Shown one piece after another: positions 1 to 10,054 of a DNA stretch of 64,000 nucleotides. Positions within the stretch are counted from its first letter, which is position 1; each line of letters starts with the position of its first letter. The DNA comes from Neostapfia colusana. Lineage: Eukaryota > Streptophyta > Magnoliopsida > Poales > Poaceae. The stretch is from the NCBI GenBank assembly GCA_030760725.1, contig JASWHV010000002.1, forward strand, positions 61,869,900 to 61,933,899, given 5' to 3'. The position numbers were made by a program, and so were the translations under genes. Below the pieces are notes generated by a model. It ran no database searches. It was not told the origin of the DNA and saw only the letters and a program-made list of their open reading frames with translations.

Positions 1-4
1 CGAC

Positions 5-3000
5 GTGGTAGTTGGTAAGTTTCCTGTCAATTTACACCTTGCAACCATGCTGTTTGATTCTGGTGCTACCCATTCGTTCATTGCTCAAGGGTTTGTTAAG
101 AAGTATGACCTAGCAACAACACAAATAAACCATATGCTAGCCGTAAACTCTCCAGGTGGAGAAATAAGGACAAGACAAGTGTGTCCCAAAGTGAACCTAG
201 ACATTAATGGGGTAGTATTTACTACTAACCTCATAGTGATAGATTCACAAGGGATAGATATTATTTTGGGTATGGATTGGTTGACCAAACATAAAGGAAT
301 CATCCATTGTTCGACCAGAACGGTGGAACTAACTCACCCTAGTGGCACAAGAGTAAAGTTCATAACAATACACGAGCCTAGGAGGGACATTAAATTAAAT
401 CAAGTTGAGGTGAAAGTTGAGGAAATCAGGACCATCAGGGAATATCCAGATGTTTTTCCGGAGGGGTTGCCAGGTATGCCTCCCAATCGTGAATTGGAAT
501 TTGCAATTGAGCTAGTACCTGGAACAGCCCCGATTTACAAAAGACCTTATCGGATGGACTCCAAGCAGCTGGAAGAACTCAAGGATCATTTAAGAGAATT
601 GACGGAGAAGGGGTATATTCGTCCTAGTTCCTCACCATGGGGAGCTCCGGTGATATTTGTGCCCAAGAAGGACGGAACCCAAAGGTTATGTGTGGATTAC
701 CGTGCTTTGAATGAGGTAACCATCAAGAACAAGTACCCATTAGCCCGCATTGAAGACTTGTTTGATCAGTTGAGAGGCGCTTGTGTGTTCTCGAAAATTG
801 ATCTCAGGTCGGGCTACCACCAACTCAAGATAAGGCAATCTGATATTCCCAAGACAGCTTTCGTATCTCGGTACGGACTGTATGAATACACCGTCATGCC
901 TTTCGGGCTGACTAATGCCCCGGCATACTTCATGTATCTCATGAACAAGGTATTCATGGAATATCTGGACAAATTTGTGGTGGTTTTCATAGATGACATT
1001 CTCGTCTTCTCCAAAGATGAAGAAGAACATGAGAAACATCTAAGGTTGGTGTTGCAGAGGCTAAGAGAACACCAACTATATGCCAAATTGAGCAAGTGTG
1101 AGTTCTGGCTGAAGAGAGTTCCCTTCTTAGGACATATAATCTCAGAGGGAGGAATCTCCGTAGATCCCGCCAAAATCGAGGATATACAGAAGTGGAAGAC
1201 CCCTAAAAATGTCGGGGAAGTTTGAAGCTTTTTGGGATTGGCTGGATACTATCGACGGTTTATTGAAGGATTCTCCAAGATCTCGAGACCTCTCACCAAA
1301 CTGTTGGAGAAGGGAATCACATTCACCTGGACGCCACAGTGCGAGACGAGTTTTCAGGAGCTAAAGAAGAGATTGACAACAGCCCCAGTGTTGGTTATGC
1401 CAGATATGCAGAAGAATTTCACAGTGTACTGCGATGCCTCTGGAAATGGGTTGGGATGTGTTCTCATGCAAGAAGGGCATGTCGTGGCATATGCATCCCG
1501 GCAGCTTCGGAAGCACGAGAAAAACTATCCTACACATGACTTATAACTAGCCGCAGTGGTACACGCGTTGAAAATTTGGCGGCACTATTTGATGGGGAAG
1601 AGGACCGAGATATATACGGATCATAAGAGTTTGAAGTACATTTTCACACAGCCAGATCTCAACCTCAGACAAAGGAGATGGTTAGAGCTAATCAATGACT
1701 TTGATGTGGGCATCAACTATCATCCCGGGAAAGCAAACGTCGTGGCCGATGCTTTGAGTCGGAAAGTGCAGGTCAATAAGTTGAGCTTGAAGGACATGCC
1801 TGCAGAATTGAAGGACGAGGTTATAAGGCTCAATCTATATCTAGTAAATAGTGGTGAAGCCATCGCCATGGAAGTGGACCCCACACTAGAGCGAGACATA
1901 CGCGAAGGTCAAAAGAATGATGAGAAGATACAAGAAATCAGGCAACTCATCAAGGAAAATAAAGCCCCTGGTTTCAGAGAGGATGAACAAGGAACAATAT
2001 GGCACGGGAAAAGAATCTGTGTGCCAGAAGTAAAGAAGATCCGTGAATTGATTTTGAAGGAGGCTCATGATTCTGACTATTCCATTCATCCTGGGAGTAC
2101 GAAAATGTACCAGGATCTCAAGAGCAGGTATTGGTGGTATGGCATGAAGCGATATGTCGCGGAACATGTTGCTCTATGTGACACATGTCAGTTGGTGAAA
2201 GCAGAACATCAACGACCCGCGGGATTATTGCAACCACTCAAAGTGCCTGAATGGAAATGGGAAGAAATCAGCATGGATTTCATCGTGAGATTTCCTAGGA
2301 CCCAATCAGGATATGATTCGATATGGATCATCATTGATAGGCTAACCAAGGTAGCTCACTTCATCCCCGTGAAGGAAAGCTACAGCGGATCCAAATTGGC
2401 AGAGTTGTACATGTCAAGGATCGTGTGTTACCATGGAGTGCCAAAGAAGATTGTGTCGGATCGAGGGCACAGTTCACCTCAAGGTTCTGGCAGAAGTTGC
2501 ACGAAACCATGGGAACCCATCTGAACTTTAGTTCTACCTATCATCCCCAAACTGACGGGCAGACGGAGAGAACCAATCAGATCCTTGAAGATATGCTGAG
2601 GGCATGTGCACTCAAAAACAATCGGAGTTGGGACAAGAACTTACCGTATGCGGAGTTTTCCTATACAACAGCTATCAAGCTAGTATGAAGATGTCACCGT
2701 TTGAAGCTTTGTACGGGAGGAAGTGCAGAACTCCTCTATTTTGGAATCAAACAGGGGAAAATAAAGTGTTTGGTCCAGGAGTACTACAAGAAGCCGAGGC
2801 GAAGGTGAGGGAAATTCGCAATAACTTGAGGATAGCACAGACACGCCAAAAGTGCTATGCCGATGTACGAAGAAGAGAGCTCGTTTTCAACGTGGGGGAC
2901 TATGTCTACCTCAAGGTGTCCCCTATAAGAGGACTTCGTCGGTTCAAGGTGAAAGGAAAGTTGTCACCTCGATACATCGGACCCTTTCAAGTTCTAGAAA

Positions 3001-3311
3001 GGAAAGGCGAAGTGGCGTATCAACTAGAGTTACCGGCTCGTCTATCGGATGTGCACGATGTGTTCCATGTGTCACAACTCAAGAAATGCCTGAGAACGCC
3101 TGAAGAGGTGTTACCCATGAATGAAGTGGATGTAGCTGAGGATTTGTCTTATGCCGAGCAACCATACAAGATTTTGGAGACAATGGAACGCCTCACCAGA
3201 AATAAAAGAATCCGGATATGCAAAGTGCAGTGGAAGCATCACTCAGAAGAGGAAGCCACCTGGGAGCGGGAAGATGAGCTCAAGGCACAATTTCCGGAAT
3301 TGTTTTCTTAG
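5..3311 (+). pseudogene. pol: Broken gypsy pol: protease, RT, RNase H, integrase, chromodomain
   Basis: Polyprotein that copies element RNA into DNA and integrates it. Visible motifs in order: aspartic protease DSGATHSF near 56; RT with the FIDD catalytic box near 988; RNase H DAS near 1434 and TDHKSLKYIF near 1618; integrase HHCC zinc finger (HPGSTKMY near 2090, CDTC near 2178); integrase core with MDFI near 2273 and SDRG near 2455; GPF module near 2980; C-terminal chromodomain at about 3165-3300 (VQWKHH, ATWERE). It is broken by in-frame stops at 1223-1225 and 1544-1546 and by single-base frameshifts near 2469, right after the second catalytic Asp of integrase, and near 2665. The beginning lies outside the window. 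Non-functional fossil; family assignment is firm. Confidence 0.92.
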
Positions 3312-3338
3312 AAACACCAATCTCGAGGACGAGATTTC

Positions 3339-3356
3339 TTTTAAGGGGGGTAGAGC
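3339..3356 (+). other. Polypurine tract of F1 element
   Basis: A short purine run (TTTTAAGGGGGG then TAGAGC) sits immediately before the LTR start TGTAACACC. This is the usual plus-strand primer position. The same TTTAAGGGGG signature precedes the 3' LTRs of the F2 and F3 elements. Confidence 0.8.
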
Positions 3357-3761
3357 TGTAACACCCCAAAAATATTGTTAAGACCCTAAATCATGTTAAG
3401 AGGGGAATTTAAAATTTTTTGGACGTGTTGCATGTTTTGCAAAAATTCAAATTCAAACTGGAATTCAAATTAAACTCAAATCAGAAAAGAAATAGAAAAA
3501 GAAAAAGAGAAAACAGAAAAAAACCGGCCAGTGGGCCAAAACCCACCAGCCGGCCCAACCAGCGCCCACGCCAGCCCGCAGCCGCGCGCGCCGCTTTCCC
3601 CCGCTGACAGGTGGGGCCCACCAGATCATCGTCTACCTCGCGCCAGCGCCGGACTCTCTCACCCGAATCGAAACCGATCGGGAATTCTCGCGTATTCCAG
3701 CCGAATTCTGTTCGGGGGCGACGCAAACTCGATCTAAACCACCCTGCCGCCCTCCCCCGTC

Positions 3762-3769
3762 TATAAAAA
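3762..3769 (+). promoter_or_regulatory. TATA box of F1 LTR
   Basis: TATAAAAA lies about 405 bp into the LTR, after a GC-rich segment and before an ATG-free leader. The solo F1 LTR has TATATAAA at the equivalent place (24357). Likely U3/R boundary region; position is inferred from sequence only. Confidence 0.7.
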
Positions 3770-5311
3770 CCCCGGCCTCGTTCTGTTTTTCCCACGCGAT
3801 CCGCCGATTTTCCTCCGGTGAGAACCGAGACTTCTCCGGCGAATTCTGGCCGATCTACGCTCGGAAATTCCGATCTAACTCGCTGGTCTTGATCCACCGC
3901 CTCCGGGGAACCTTGCAGGTGCAGAAAACTTGGTGACTTGTGGTGTAAACACAGCGCCGACGAGCCTCGCCGTGGTTTCACCTCGGACCTCGTCGCCGAT
4001 CACCTTCCAGGACCTCCGAGCTTAAGAAAACCCCCAAGGTGAGATCCCCGACCTCTCCTCCACCGATCTATGGCATAAGATCACAGTTCTAGGAAGAATT
4101 CTCGAAGATCCGAAAGTCTCCGGCGAGATCGCCGCTTCCCACCGCCGTGCGCCGCCAGCAGCACCGCCCGCGCTCGATCAGAGCGACGTGGCCGCATGTG
4201 CGCCGTCTATTTTAAATCGCACGGTAGACTTTAAATCCCCGCGTACCGGTTCGACGTTATAATCTCAGTCATCTGTTTTAAATCGGACGGTCCACGTCAG
4301 CCCCATGTTATAAAGACTGGAAATCTTACGTGCTACCCCCTGGGGTTCTCGGGAAATAAGAGCTAGCCCTGGAAACTTCTGATCTAGCCCCTGGAACTTC
4401 AGAAAATCATGTAAATTCATTTAAAAATCAGTTTTAGCCCTGGACTTAATAAAAATTAGGAAAAACACCTCTGATAAGTGTAGCTATACCCCTGGAAATT
4501 CTGAAAATAATATTATAGACCCTGTAGTGGGGTAAGTTTACCTTTTTAGCCCTGTTTAATATTTAATTTAGGAAATTGAATATGTGGCTAGTGTTTAAAA
4601 TTTAAAAAAGTGGGACAAACATATTGTCAAAATCAAATTAAAAACTTTCTCAGGTTTTGGAAAACTTTGGAGTGAGATAAAAATATATTTTGAGCTGAAA
4701 TGAATCTGTTTAATTTATTATTCACATTTAGTGACACATTTTAAGTAAAGAATAGTTCTGGAAAATAGGAAAAATAATTGTAAATAGTTTATATCAGAGG
4801 CAAAGGTCAAAAATATATTAGTAAATATTTTAGATCAGAATCTATTCTGTTTAGATGATGTATTTTGTTATTTTCATAATAAAGCTCAAATTTAAGCATA
4901 AGAAATAAATCTTGAAAATATAGCAACTAGTAAATGATAAATGAAGTTTCTAAAATACAAAGAATTCAGTTTAGGGTTGGTAGAAATTTCTGAAGACACA
5001 TATGGAGTAGGAAAATACCTTTCATGCATACTTGGTAGCTAAAAGGTTAGTAATTAAATATAAGGAATTTATTTAAATTGGAAACTCATATATATAGTAT
5101 GTAGCATAAATGTGAATGCAAAAGTAGGAATCATATACACATGATTAAAAGTATATGTAAGCCAAAGATCAACACACATAGAGTAACCACAACACATAAA
5201 ATTGTGAATGACTTTCATAAATATGAATGTGTGGTTTGTTTGAAGTGGAAGTGTGAACTATGTCTTATGGATTGTTGTTTTTCTTTTGCTATGTGTGATG
5301 GTATGATGCAG

Positions 5312-6536
5312 AACCTGCTCAAGAGCAAGTTATTACTTTCCAAGATCAGGACTACCCATTCCAAGAGCAGCAGGAAGGAGGCAAGTGTCCTTGACCACTT
5401 TGATCCTATACTAGGATGTGTAGGTAGAATTATTTGCATTGTCAATTGAAATATGAAACCCATGCTAGGAAGTTTCCCTAGAATTGCATTACCCCGTTTC
5501 CTTGTAGCTTGGGTTGGGATTTATTTTATCATGTCATTTATTATTATGCATATGCTTAGCCATGCTTAGAATGGGATATTTGGGATATCAGATCATCAGT
5601 TTATTTTACCATACTCTTGAATGAGATATTAAGAGTTATGTAGAGGTAGGGATCAAGGCAAGTTGGACGTTTTGGTTGTGTGCTGGGTGCACGAGACTCG
5701 GGTTTGTGTTTAGTACTTGCCTGGATCCTAAGGACCGGTTCATGGAGCATGTAACCTGGCTTTACCGTGCCAACCACATGCTGAGATGGGGCAGCTTGGC
5801 CAATTAATTAGGTGTATCTCCGGCGTAGTATGGGTGTGTTGGATGGTGCGGGGAATAGGTGTCAGCTGGACTACCATATGAACCGCAAGGCTCAAGAGGG
5901 GGCCACTGCAGCTGGGTTGGAGCCTCTTGTATGCTGTTAGGGGTGAAACCTCAGTGGGCCCACGCTCGTCGGGAATCCCTTTGTAAAGGCTTCGTAGTGA
6001 TCTCCTGGCTACACACTTGGGAAGTGTGAATGTGGTTCGTAGCCACTGGCATAATGGAGGTTCTTTTAGTCCACCCGACAACGGGGGATGAAATCACTAC
6101 GTGTGGGTACAGTGGTACAAACTCTGCAGAGTCAAAATTGTCATGACATCCGTGCTCACGGTCAAGAGCGTCTTGGACTTATTCATGATTAGAGGATTGA
6201 TGGTTTTAGAAGTTGTGCATGTTAAGCGGGGAGCTTAACATTGGAAATGATGTTATGGTTATTGGATTATGATGATGGGATGGGAGATTGGGACCATTTC
6301 ACCTGTGTAGTAATGTAGGTGCTTAATAAGCTAAGGTGACAGGTATTAATTGCGTAGTGCTTTAACCATGAGTTCAACCTCTCCTTGTTCTAGCCATGCA
6401 TGATATAATTTTCCCACACTTGCTGAGTACCATTGGTACTCAACCTTGCATATTTGTTGGTTTATATTGCTGCTCAGGTCAAGATAATGAAGTGGTGTAT
6501 AATGATCGAGACTTTGGACCCGAAGATGGTTTCTAG
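5312..6536 (+). other. Putative two-exon LTR microORF (F1 copy a)
   Basis: Exon A 5312-5380 (69 nt) follows acceptor GATGCAG and ends at a GC donor, GAG|GCAAGT. The intron is 5381-6477, and exon B 6478-6536 follows TGCTCAG and ends with TAG. In phase 1 the joined frame reads PAQEQVITFQDQD, then YPFQEQQEG, then GQDNEVVYNDRDFGPEDGF and stop. It is Q/E-rich and acidic. The same exon sizes, phases and open frame recur in other F1 copies and in F2, F3 and Z LTRs. No in-frame AUG is visible in exon A or in the TATA-proximal leader, so translation is unproven. Confidence 0.6.
6424..6442 (+). promoter_or_regulatory. Conserved hairpin upstream of LTR 3' splice site (F1)
   Basis: TGAGTACC-att-GGTACTCA is a perfect 8-bp stem flanked by CTTGC on both sides, about 35 nt before the proposed acceptor at 6477. 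Equivalent hairpins occur in F2 (16338-16357), F3 (40451-40469) and Z (56893-56908), with arms that change together. Confidence 0.6.
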
Positions 6537-6681
6537 GTTCATGGAGACCCCCGGGCAACGCCTGTGATGGAGCCCTCAAGAATAATATTCCACTGCTAGT
6601 TTATTTACTTGTGATGAACTTATTATTGTCCATCGAGACATTTACTATGTAAGACTTACTTATATTCGACACCTGGCTTGT

Positions 6682-6687
6682 AATAAA
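6682..6687 (+). terminator. Polyadenylation signal in F1 LTR
   Basis: AATAAA lies about 100 bp before the LTR end. The same signal is at 27299-27304 in the solo F1 LTR. It probably marks the 3' end of R. Confidence 0.55.
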
Positions 6688-6783
6688 TGATGCTTCACTT
6701 TTTGTCATCACATGTATGAGAAAATGATCCTGGTATACATGTGATATTCACTTGGTTGTTCTTCAGAAAAACCGGGTGTGACA

Positions 6784-8480
6784 GAGCGGTCTACGATGAG
6801 CTGCAACAACAAGGTTTTGAGATCCAAGAGCCACCAGAACCGCAAGAACAAGGCAAGTGCTCCTTGACCATATTGATCCTATGTTTTGGGTAAAACTGTT
6901 TCGTTTTGTGAAAAGGTGTGTGTGCTGAGTCAAACATGATGGGAAACCCTTTTATAGGAGTTTACTAGTTTTGGTTAAACCACCCTTATCGCTAAGGAAG
7001 TTTATGAGTTGGGTATGGTTTTTACTTTTATGCTTCGCTGAGTCCATGGGATTGGGAAGCGAGATAGATGTGTCTAGCTAACTGCACTCGTAATGATAAT
7101 GAGAAACTGATGTTAATAATGGACATGGATCGGAGGGAGATCTAGGCAAGACTGGGTTTGTGAATGAGGTAGCATGAGATTGGGGTTTACTTGCCGTAGA
7201 TCTAAGGACCGGTTCATGCGAGCACATGCCAGGATAATAGTGCCACCACAAGGCCAAGTATGGGTGCGACTTAGCTTAGTAATTAGGTAAGTTGCTAGAT
7301 TTTTATGGACCGTGGAAGGCGCGGGGAATAGGAGTCGAGTGAGGACTGCCCTTTGAACTGCATGGCACAAGAGGGGGCCCGTGTGTGGGAGAATTGGAGA
7401 TTCTAGCCTGCCGGTGAAACCTTAGTGAGTCCATACATCTAGTAGCCCCTTTGTAAAGGCTATTTTGTGATCTAATGGCCATACACCGACGGTTGTACAA
7501 TAGTATAATGGAGGTTCTGCAGTCGGCGACGGGTGACGGAATCACAAACTGGTGGGTAGACAGTTGCAAACTCTGTAGAGTTCTAAAACTATCATGATAG
7601 CTGAGCTTACGGTCACCAGCGCCTGGCCAACTTCCATGATTAGTTGGGATGGTGATTGGATATGGTTATTTGGTATGGTTTTGGTTATGGTTTGGTTTTG
7701 GTTATGTTTTCGGGACTGTTGAGTTCGGGTGAAAAGATGGGTTGTATGACTGTTGAGTCATGGCAACAAGGTTGGTCTCGGTGGGAGACAGAGTTGTTTT
7801 ATGAGATGAAATGGTAGCGAATACGAGATGGTATTCGTGAGATGGTAGCGAATACGAGGAGGTATTCGTGAGCAAGAATGAGGTTGATTGATGACTGGTT
7901 GTGACATGGAAGGTAATGAGCAAAATGGAGGTATGATTGGTATTTTAATACATGTTGGGATTACATTCACTTAAAGATGAGTTGCTGTTTTATCATGGTT
8001 TTGATAAATAACTTTGCTTTCTGCAATGAGCCTTTTTATACCTACCTTGTTATGAGCTTCATATCATATTTTTCCGCACTTGCTGAGTACATTATTGTAC
8101 ATAAACTTGCATTATTATTTCATCATCAGCAATAGGAGAAGATTTCTATGAAGACCAAGTGGAGCATTAGGCGTGTGATCTGTTCTCAACCTTGCCTGTG
8201 GGGATGGAGTAGGGATGGAGCCGCTACTGCTTAAAATTGCTTCAACACTAGTTAGAAGACTTCCGCTGCATAGGAATAAGACTTCCGCTGTTAGATTAAG
8301 ACTTCCGCCGTGAGCATGAGTCCAAGACTCATGAGACATTGTAATAAACTCTGTTATTCGTGGTAATATATATTCTGAATTCAGTTTGTGGAACATATGT
8401 GTATGTGTGATGAACATCCTAGTCACACATATGCATTAGTTCTCGGTTCCGTGGTTTTCCACAGAATTGAGGGCGTCACA
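6784..8480 (+). repeat. F2 5' LTR, 3' portion
   Basis: It matches 15041-16730 of the 3' LTR almost base for base and ends GGGCGTCACA just before the primer-binding site. It carries the end of exon A (donor GC at 6853), the intron with palindromes, exon B 8130-8170 reading AIGEDFYEDQVEH then stop, and AATAAA at 8343. The exon-B-side hairpin has decayed in this copy. Confidence 0.9.
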
Positions 8481-8690
8481 GATTGGTATCAGAGCCACAG
8501 TTGATAGTGGGTTACACGCCTAAATAGGAAACACAGATTAGCATCAAAAGCCATGGATAAGGGTAGATTACACACCTAGATACAATCACTGATTGGTACC
8601 AGAACCACGGGTTGATGGTAGGTTACACACTTAGATAGATCACAGATTGGTATCAGACACAGATTGGTAACTAAGCCACACTGACCATTG
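8481..8690 (+). repeat. Primer-binding site and its reiterated copies (F2 copy a)
   Basis: TGGTATCAGAGC at 8484-8495 is the standard plant initiator-Met tRNA primer-binding site, 3 nt after the LTR. The same module (GATTGGTATCAGAGCCAC followed by a GGTTACAC-type tail) then recurs in decayed form: near 8538 (TAGCATCAAAAGCC), 8593 (TGGTACCAGAACC), 8647 (TGGTATCAGACAC) and 8664 (TGGTAACTAAGCC). Units are about 50 bp. The second F2 element has the same arrangement at 20392-20610. Confidence 0.75.
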
Positions 8691-8810
8691 GATGCAACCC
8701 TAGGATGCATAGATTGGCCTTGAAACTACCTTGGCATAGAAAACCAACCTTGAATAGGAGTTGTGTGAGCCCTTGTGATGATTGTTTGTGATTGTGTGCT
8801 TAGTGTGAGT

Positions 8811-8846
8811 TGTGGGACGTTTCAAAACGTTGTCCATATCCACACA
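8811..8846 (+). promoter_or_regulatory. Conserved leader hairpin before gag (F2)
   Basis: GAGTTGTGGGACGTTT and AAAACGTTGTCCATATCC can fold on each other, and CACAC follows. Related stems occur at 20724-20760, 34686-34712 and 63801-63828, with paired changes in the arms. The place between primer-binding site and gag fits a packaging or dimer signal, which is inference. Confidence 0.45.
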
Positions 8847-8996
8847 TAAGTAGAAAGAGGTGTGAGATGCCTCGGCACTTGTTCACATCCTCATATGGGC
8901 TAATATATATATATAGTCCAACCCACCTTGATGCATATAGTTGAGGGGATCTACCTAACCTTCTAAATTTCTATTCCGTTTCGATCTCTCTCACAG

Positions 8997-10050
8997 ATGG
9001 TGAGAGGAAACGCCGGCCGAAGGAACGTCCGTGACAACCAAGAGGATGGCCACGATGAAGTTCCTGTTAACCCCGGAGCTGGTGAGAACCACCTGGAATG
9101 GTTTATGGCCATGCAGAACCAACTTATACAAACCATGATCCAAACTTTAGGTCAGTTGCAGGCCAACAACAACAACCCCATTCCGGCACCACCGCCACCA
9201 CCACCGCCAGCTCATAACAGACTGGGAGAGTTCATGAGGACTCGACCACCCACCTTTGCTCAAGCCAACGACCCCATGGAGGCCGACGACTGGTTGAAAT
9301 CCATGGAGAAGAAGCTTGCCATAGTGCAGTGCAATGACCGAGAGAAGGTCCTCTTTGCGTCGCACCAACTTATGGGAGCTGCCGCTGACTGGTGGGATGC
9401 CCTATGCAATGCTCATGTCGACCCGGAGACGATCACTTGGACTAAGTTCAAGGAAAGTTTCCGATCTCATTACATCCCTGCTGGTGTAATGATGCTCAAG
9501 AGACAGGAGTTTGAAGGTCTCCGCCAAGGACAGAGAAACGTGAATGAGTATCTCAACAAGTTCACACAATTGTCCCGGTGTGCCCCCGAAGATGTCAACT
9601 CAGACCAGAGGAAGCAATACCTGTTCATGAGAGGGTTGAATAATGAGATCCAGGTTCAGCTCCTCAACAATGACTACGCAAGCTTTCAGAAGCTGGTTGA
9701 CAAGGCTATAGTGGTTGAAATCAAGATCTGAGAGATCGAGCGAGAGAGCAAGAGGAAGATGCCATACCAGCCCCAAGGGAGCAACGTACGACCTCGGTAC
9801 ATGCCCCCAGCTGCACCGCAGTATGGATCAACCACTCCTGCATACCGTGCTAGTCAGCCACCACAGCAACGACCCGTTGCACCAGCACCTCGTGTGCCCA
9901 TGCCTCCTGCGTCCCGACCTAACATGGGAGCTCCTGTTCAAAATCCCGCCCCAACGTACCTGCTGCCGTAGGAAACAGGGCATGCTTTGCATGCGGGGAA
10001 ACAGGACACTTCGCGAATCAGTGCCCGAGGAGAGGCCCAGGACAGCAAGG
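8997..10050 (+). pseudogene. gag: Broken gypsy gag with zinc knuckle
   Basis: Structural protein of the particle. It starts MVRGNAGRRNVRD at 8997. A proline tract (about 9178-9210) precedes the retrotransposon gag core with PMEADDWLKSMEK, AAADWWDAL and FRSHYIP (9265-9480) and LMRGLNNEI-like spacing near 9630. A basic/proline-rich tail leads to a CCHC zinc knuckle (CFACGETGHFANQC) at about 9983-10024. It is broken by an in-frame TGA at 9729-9731, where the second F2 copy has CGA, and by a frameshift near 9950. In this clade gag and pol form one reading frame, and protease follows directly. Confidence 0.9.
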
Positions 10051-10054
10051 CAAC

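Larger units (their letters stand above)
1..6783 (+). mobile_element. F1 Ty3/gypsy chromovirus, 3' part (5' part lies outside window)
   Basis: A protease-to-chromodomain pol reading is followed by a polypurine tract and one complete 3427-bp LTR starting TGTAACACCCC and ending GGGTGTGACA. The domain order protease, RT, RNase H, integrase, chromodomain with long LTRs fits the Tekay/Del clade of chromoviruses. The 5' LTR, leader and gag lie left of the window. The LTR end abuts F2 LTR sequence at 6784 that matches an intact F2 LTR from about 15041, so this element inserted into the first F2 element. Its target duplication cannot be checked because the left flank is missing. Confidence 0.9.
3357..6783 (+). 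repeat. F1 3' LTR, complete (3427 bp)
   Basis: Bounded by TGTAACACCCC and GGGTGTGACA, with the inverted termini TGT and ACA. Almost the same length as the solo LTR at 23973-27400, with which it aligns end to end. Contents: GC-rich promoter segment with TATA box (3762), putative exon 1 ending CCCAAG|GTGAGA at 4038, AT-rich intron to 5311, small exon 5312-5380, second intron to 6477, last exon from 6478, AATAAA at 6682. Antisense reading frames inside the second intron recur in each F1 copy but look like chance openings. Confidence 0.93.

Noticed and set aside
5740..6081. A 113-residue antisense reading frame repeated in all F1 LTRs (also 26360-26731, 60465-60806, 61667-62008)
   Set aside because: It recurs only because the LTR recurs. 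It lies antisense inside the proposed LTR intron, overlaps the palindromes, and differs in length and frame between copies (113 versus 123 residues). No protein family recognised.
7303..7569. Similar antisense frames in F2 and F3 LTRs (also 15408-15740, 29494-29760, 32074-32424, 39759-39998)
   Set aside because: Frames open and close with small indels between copies and show no codon-level conservation. Treated as chance openings in conserved noncoding sequence.
8484..8495. Possible tRNA gene remnants at the TGGTATCAGAGC sites
   Set aside because: These are only the 12-nt complement of the tRNA 3' end (primer-binding sites). No cloverleaf or A/B boxes found.
8481..8690. CRISPR-like spaced repeats in the F2 leader
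   Set aside because: Eukaryotic LTR element context, degenerate units without uniform spacers. Best read as duplicated primer-binding-site modules.
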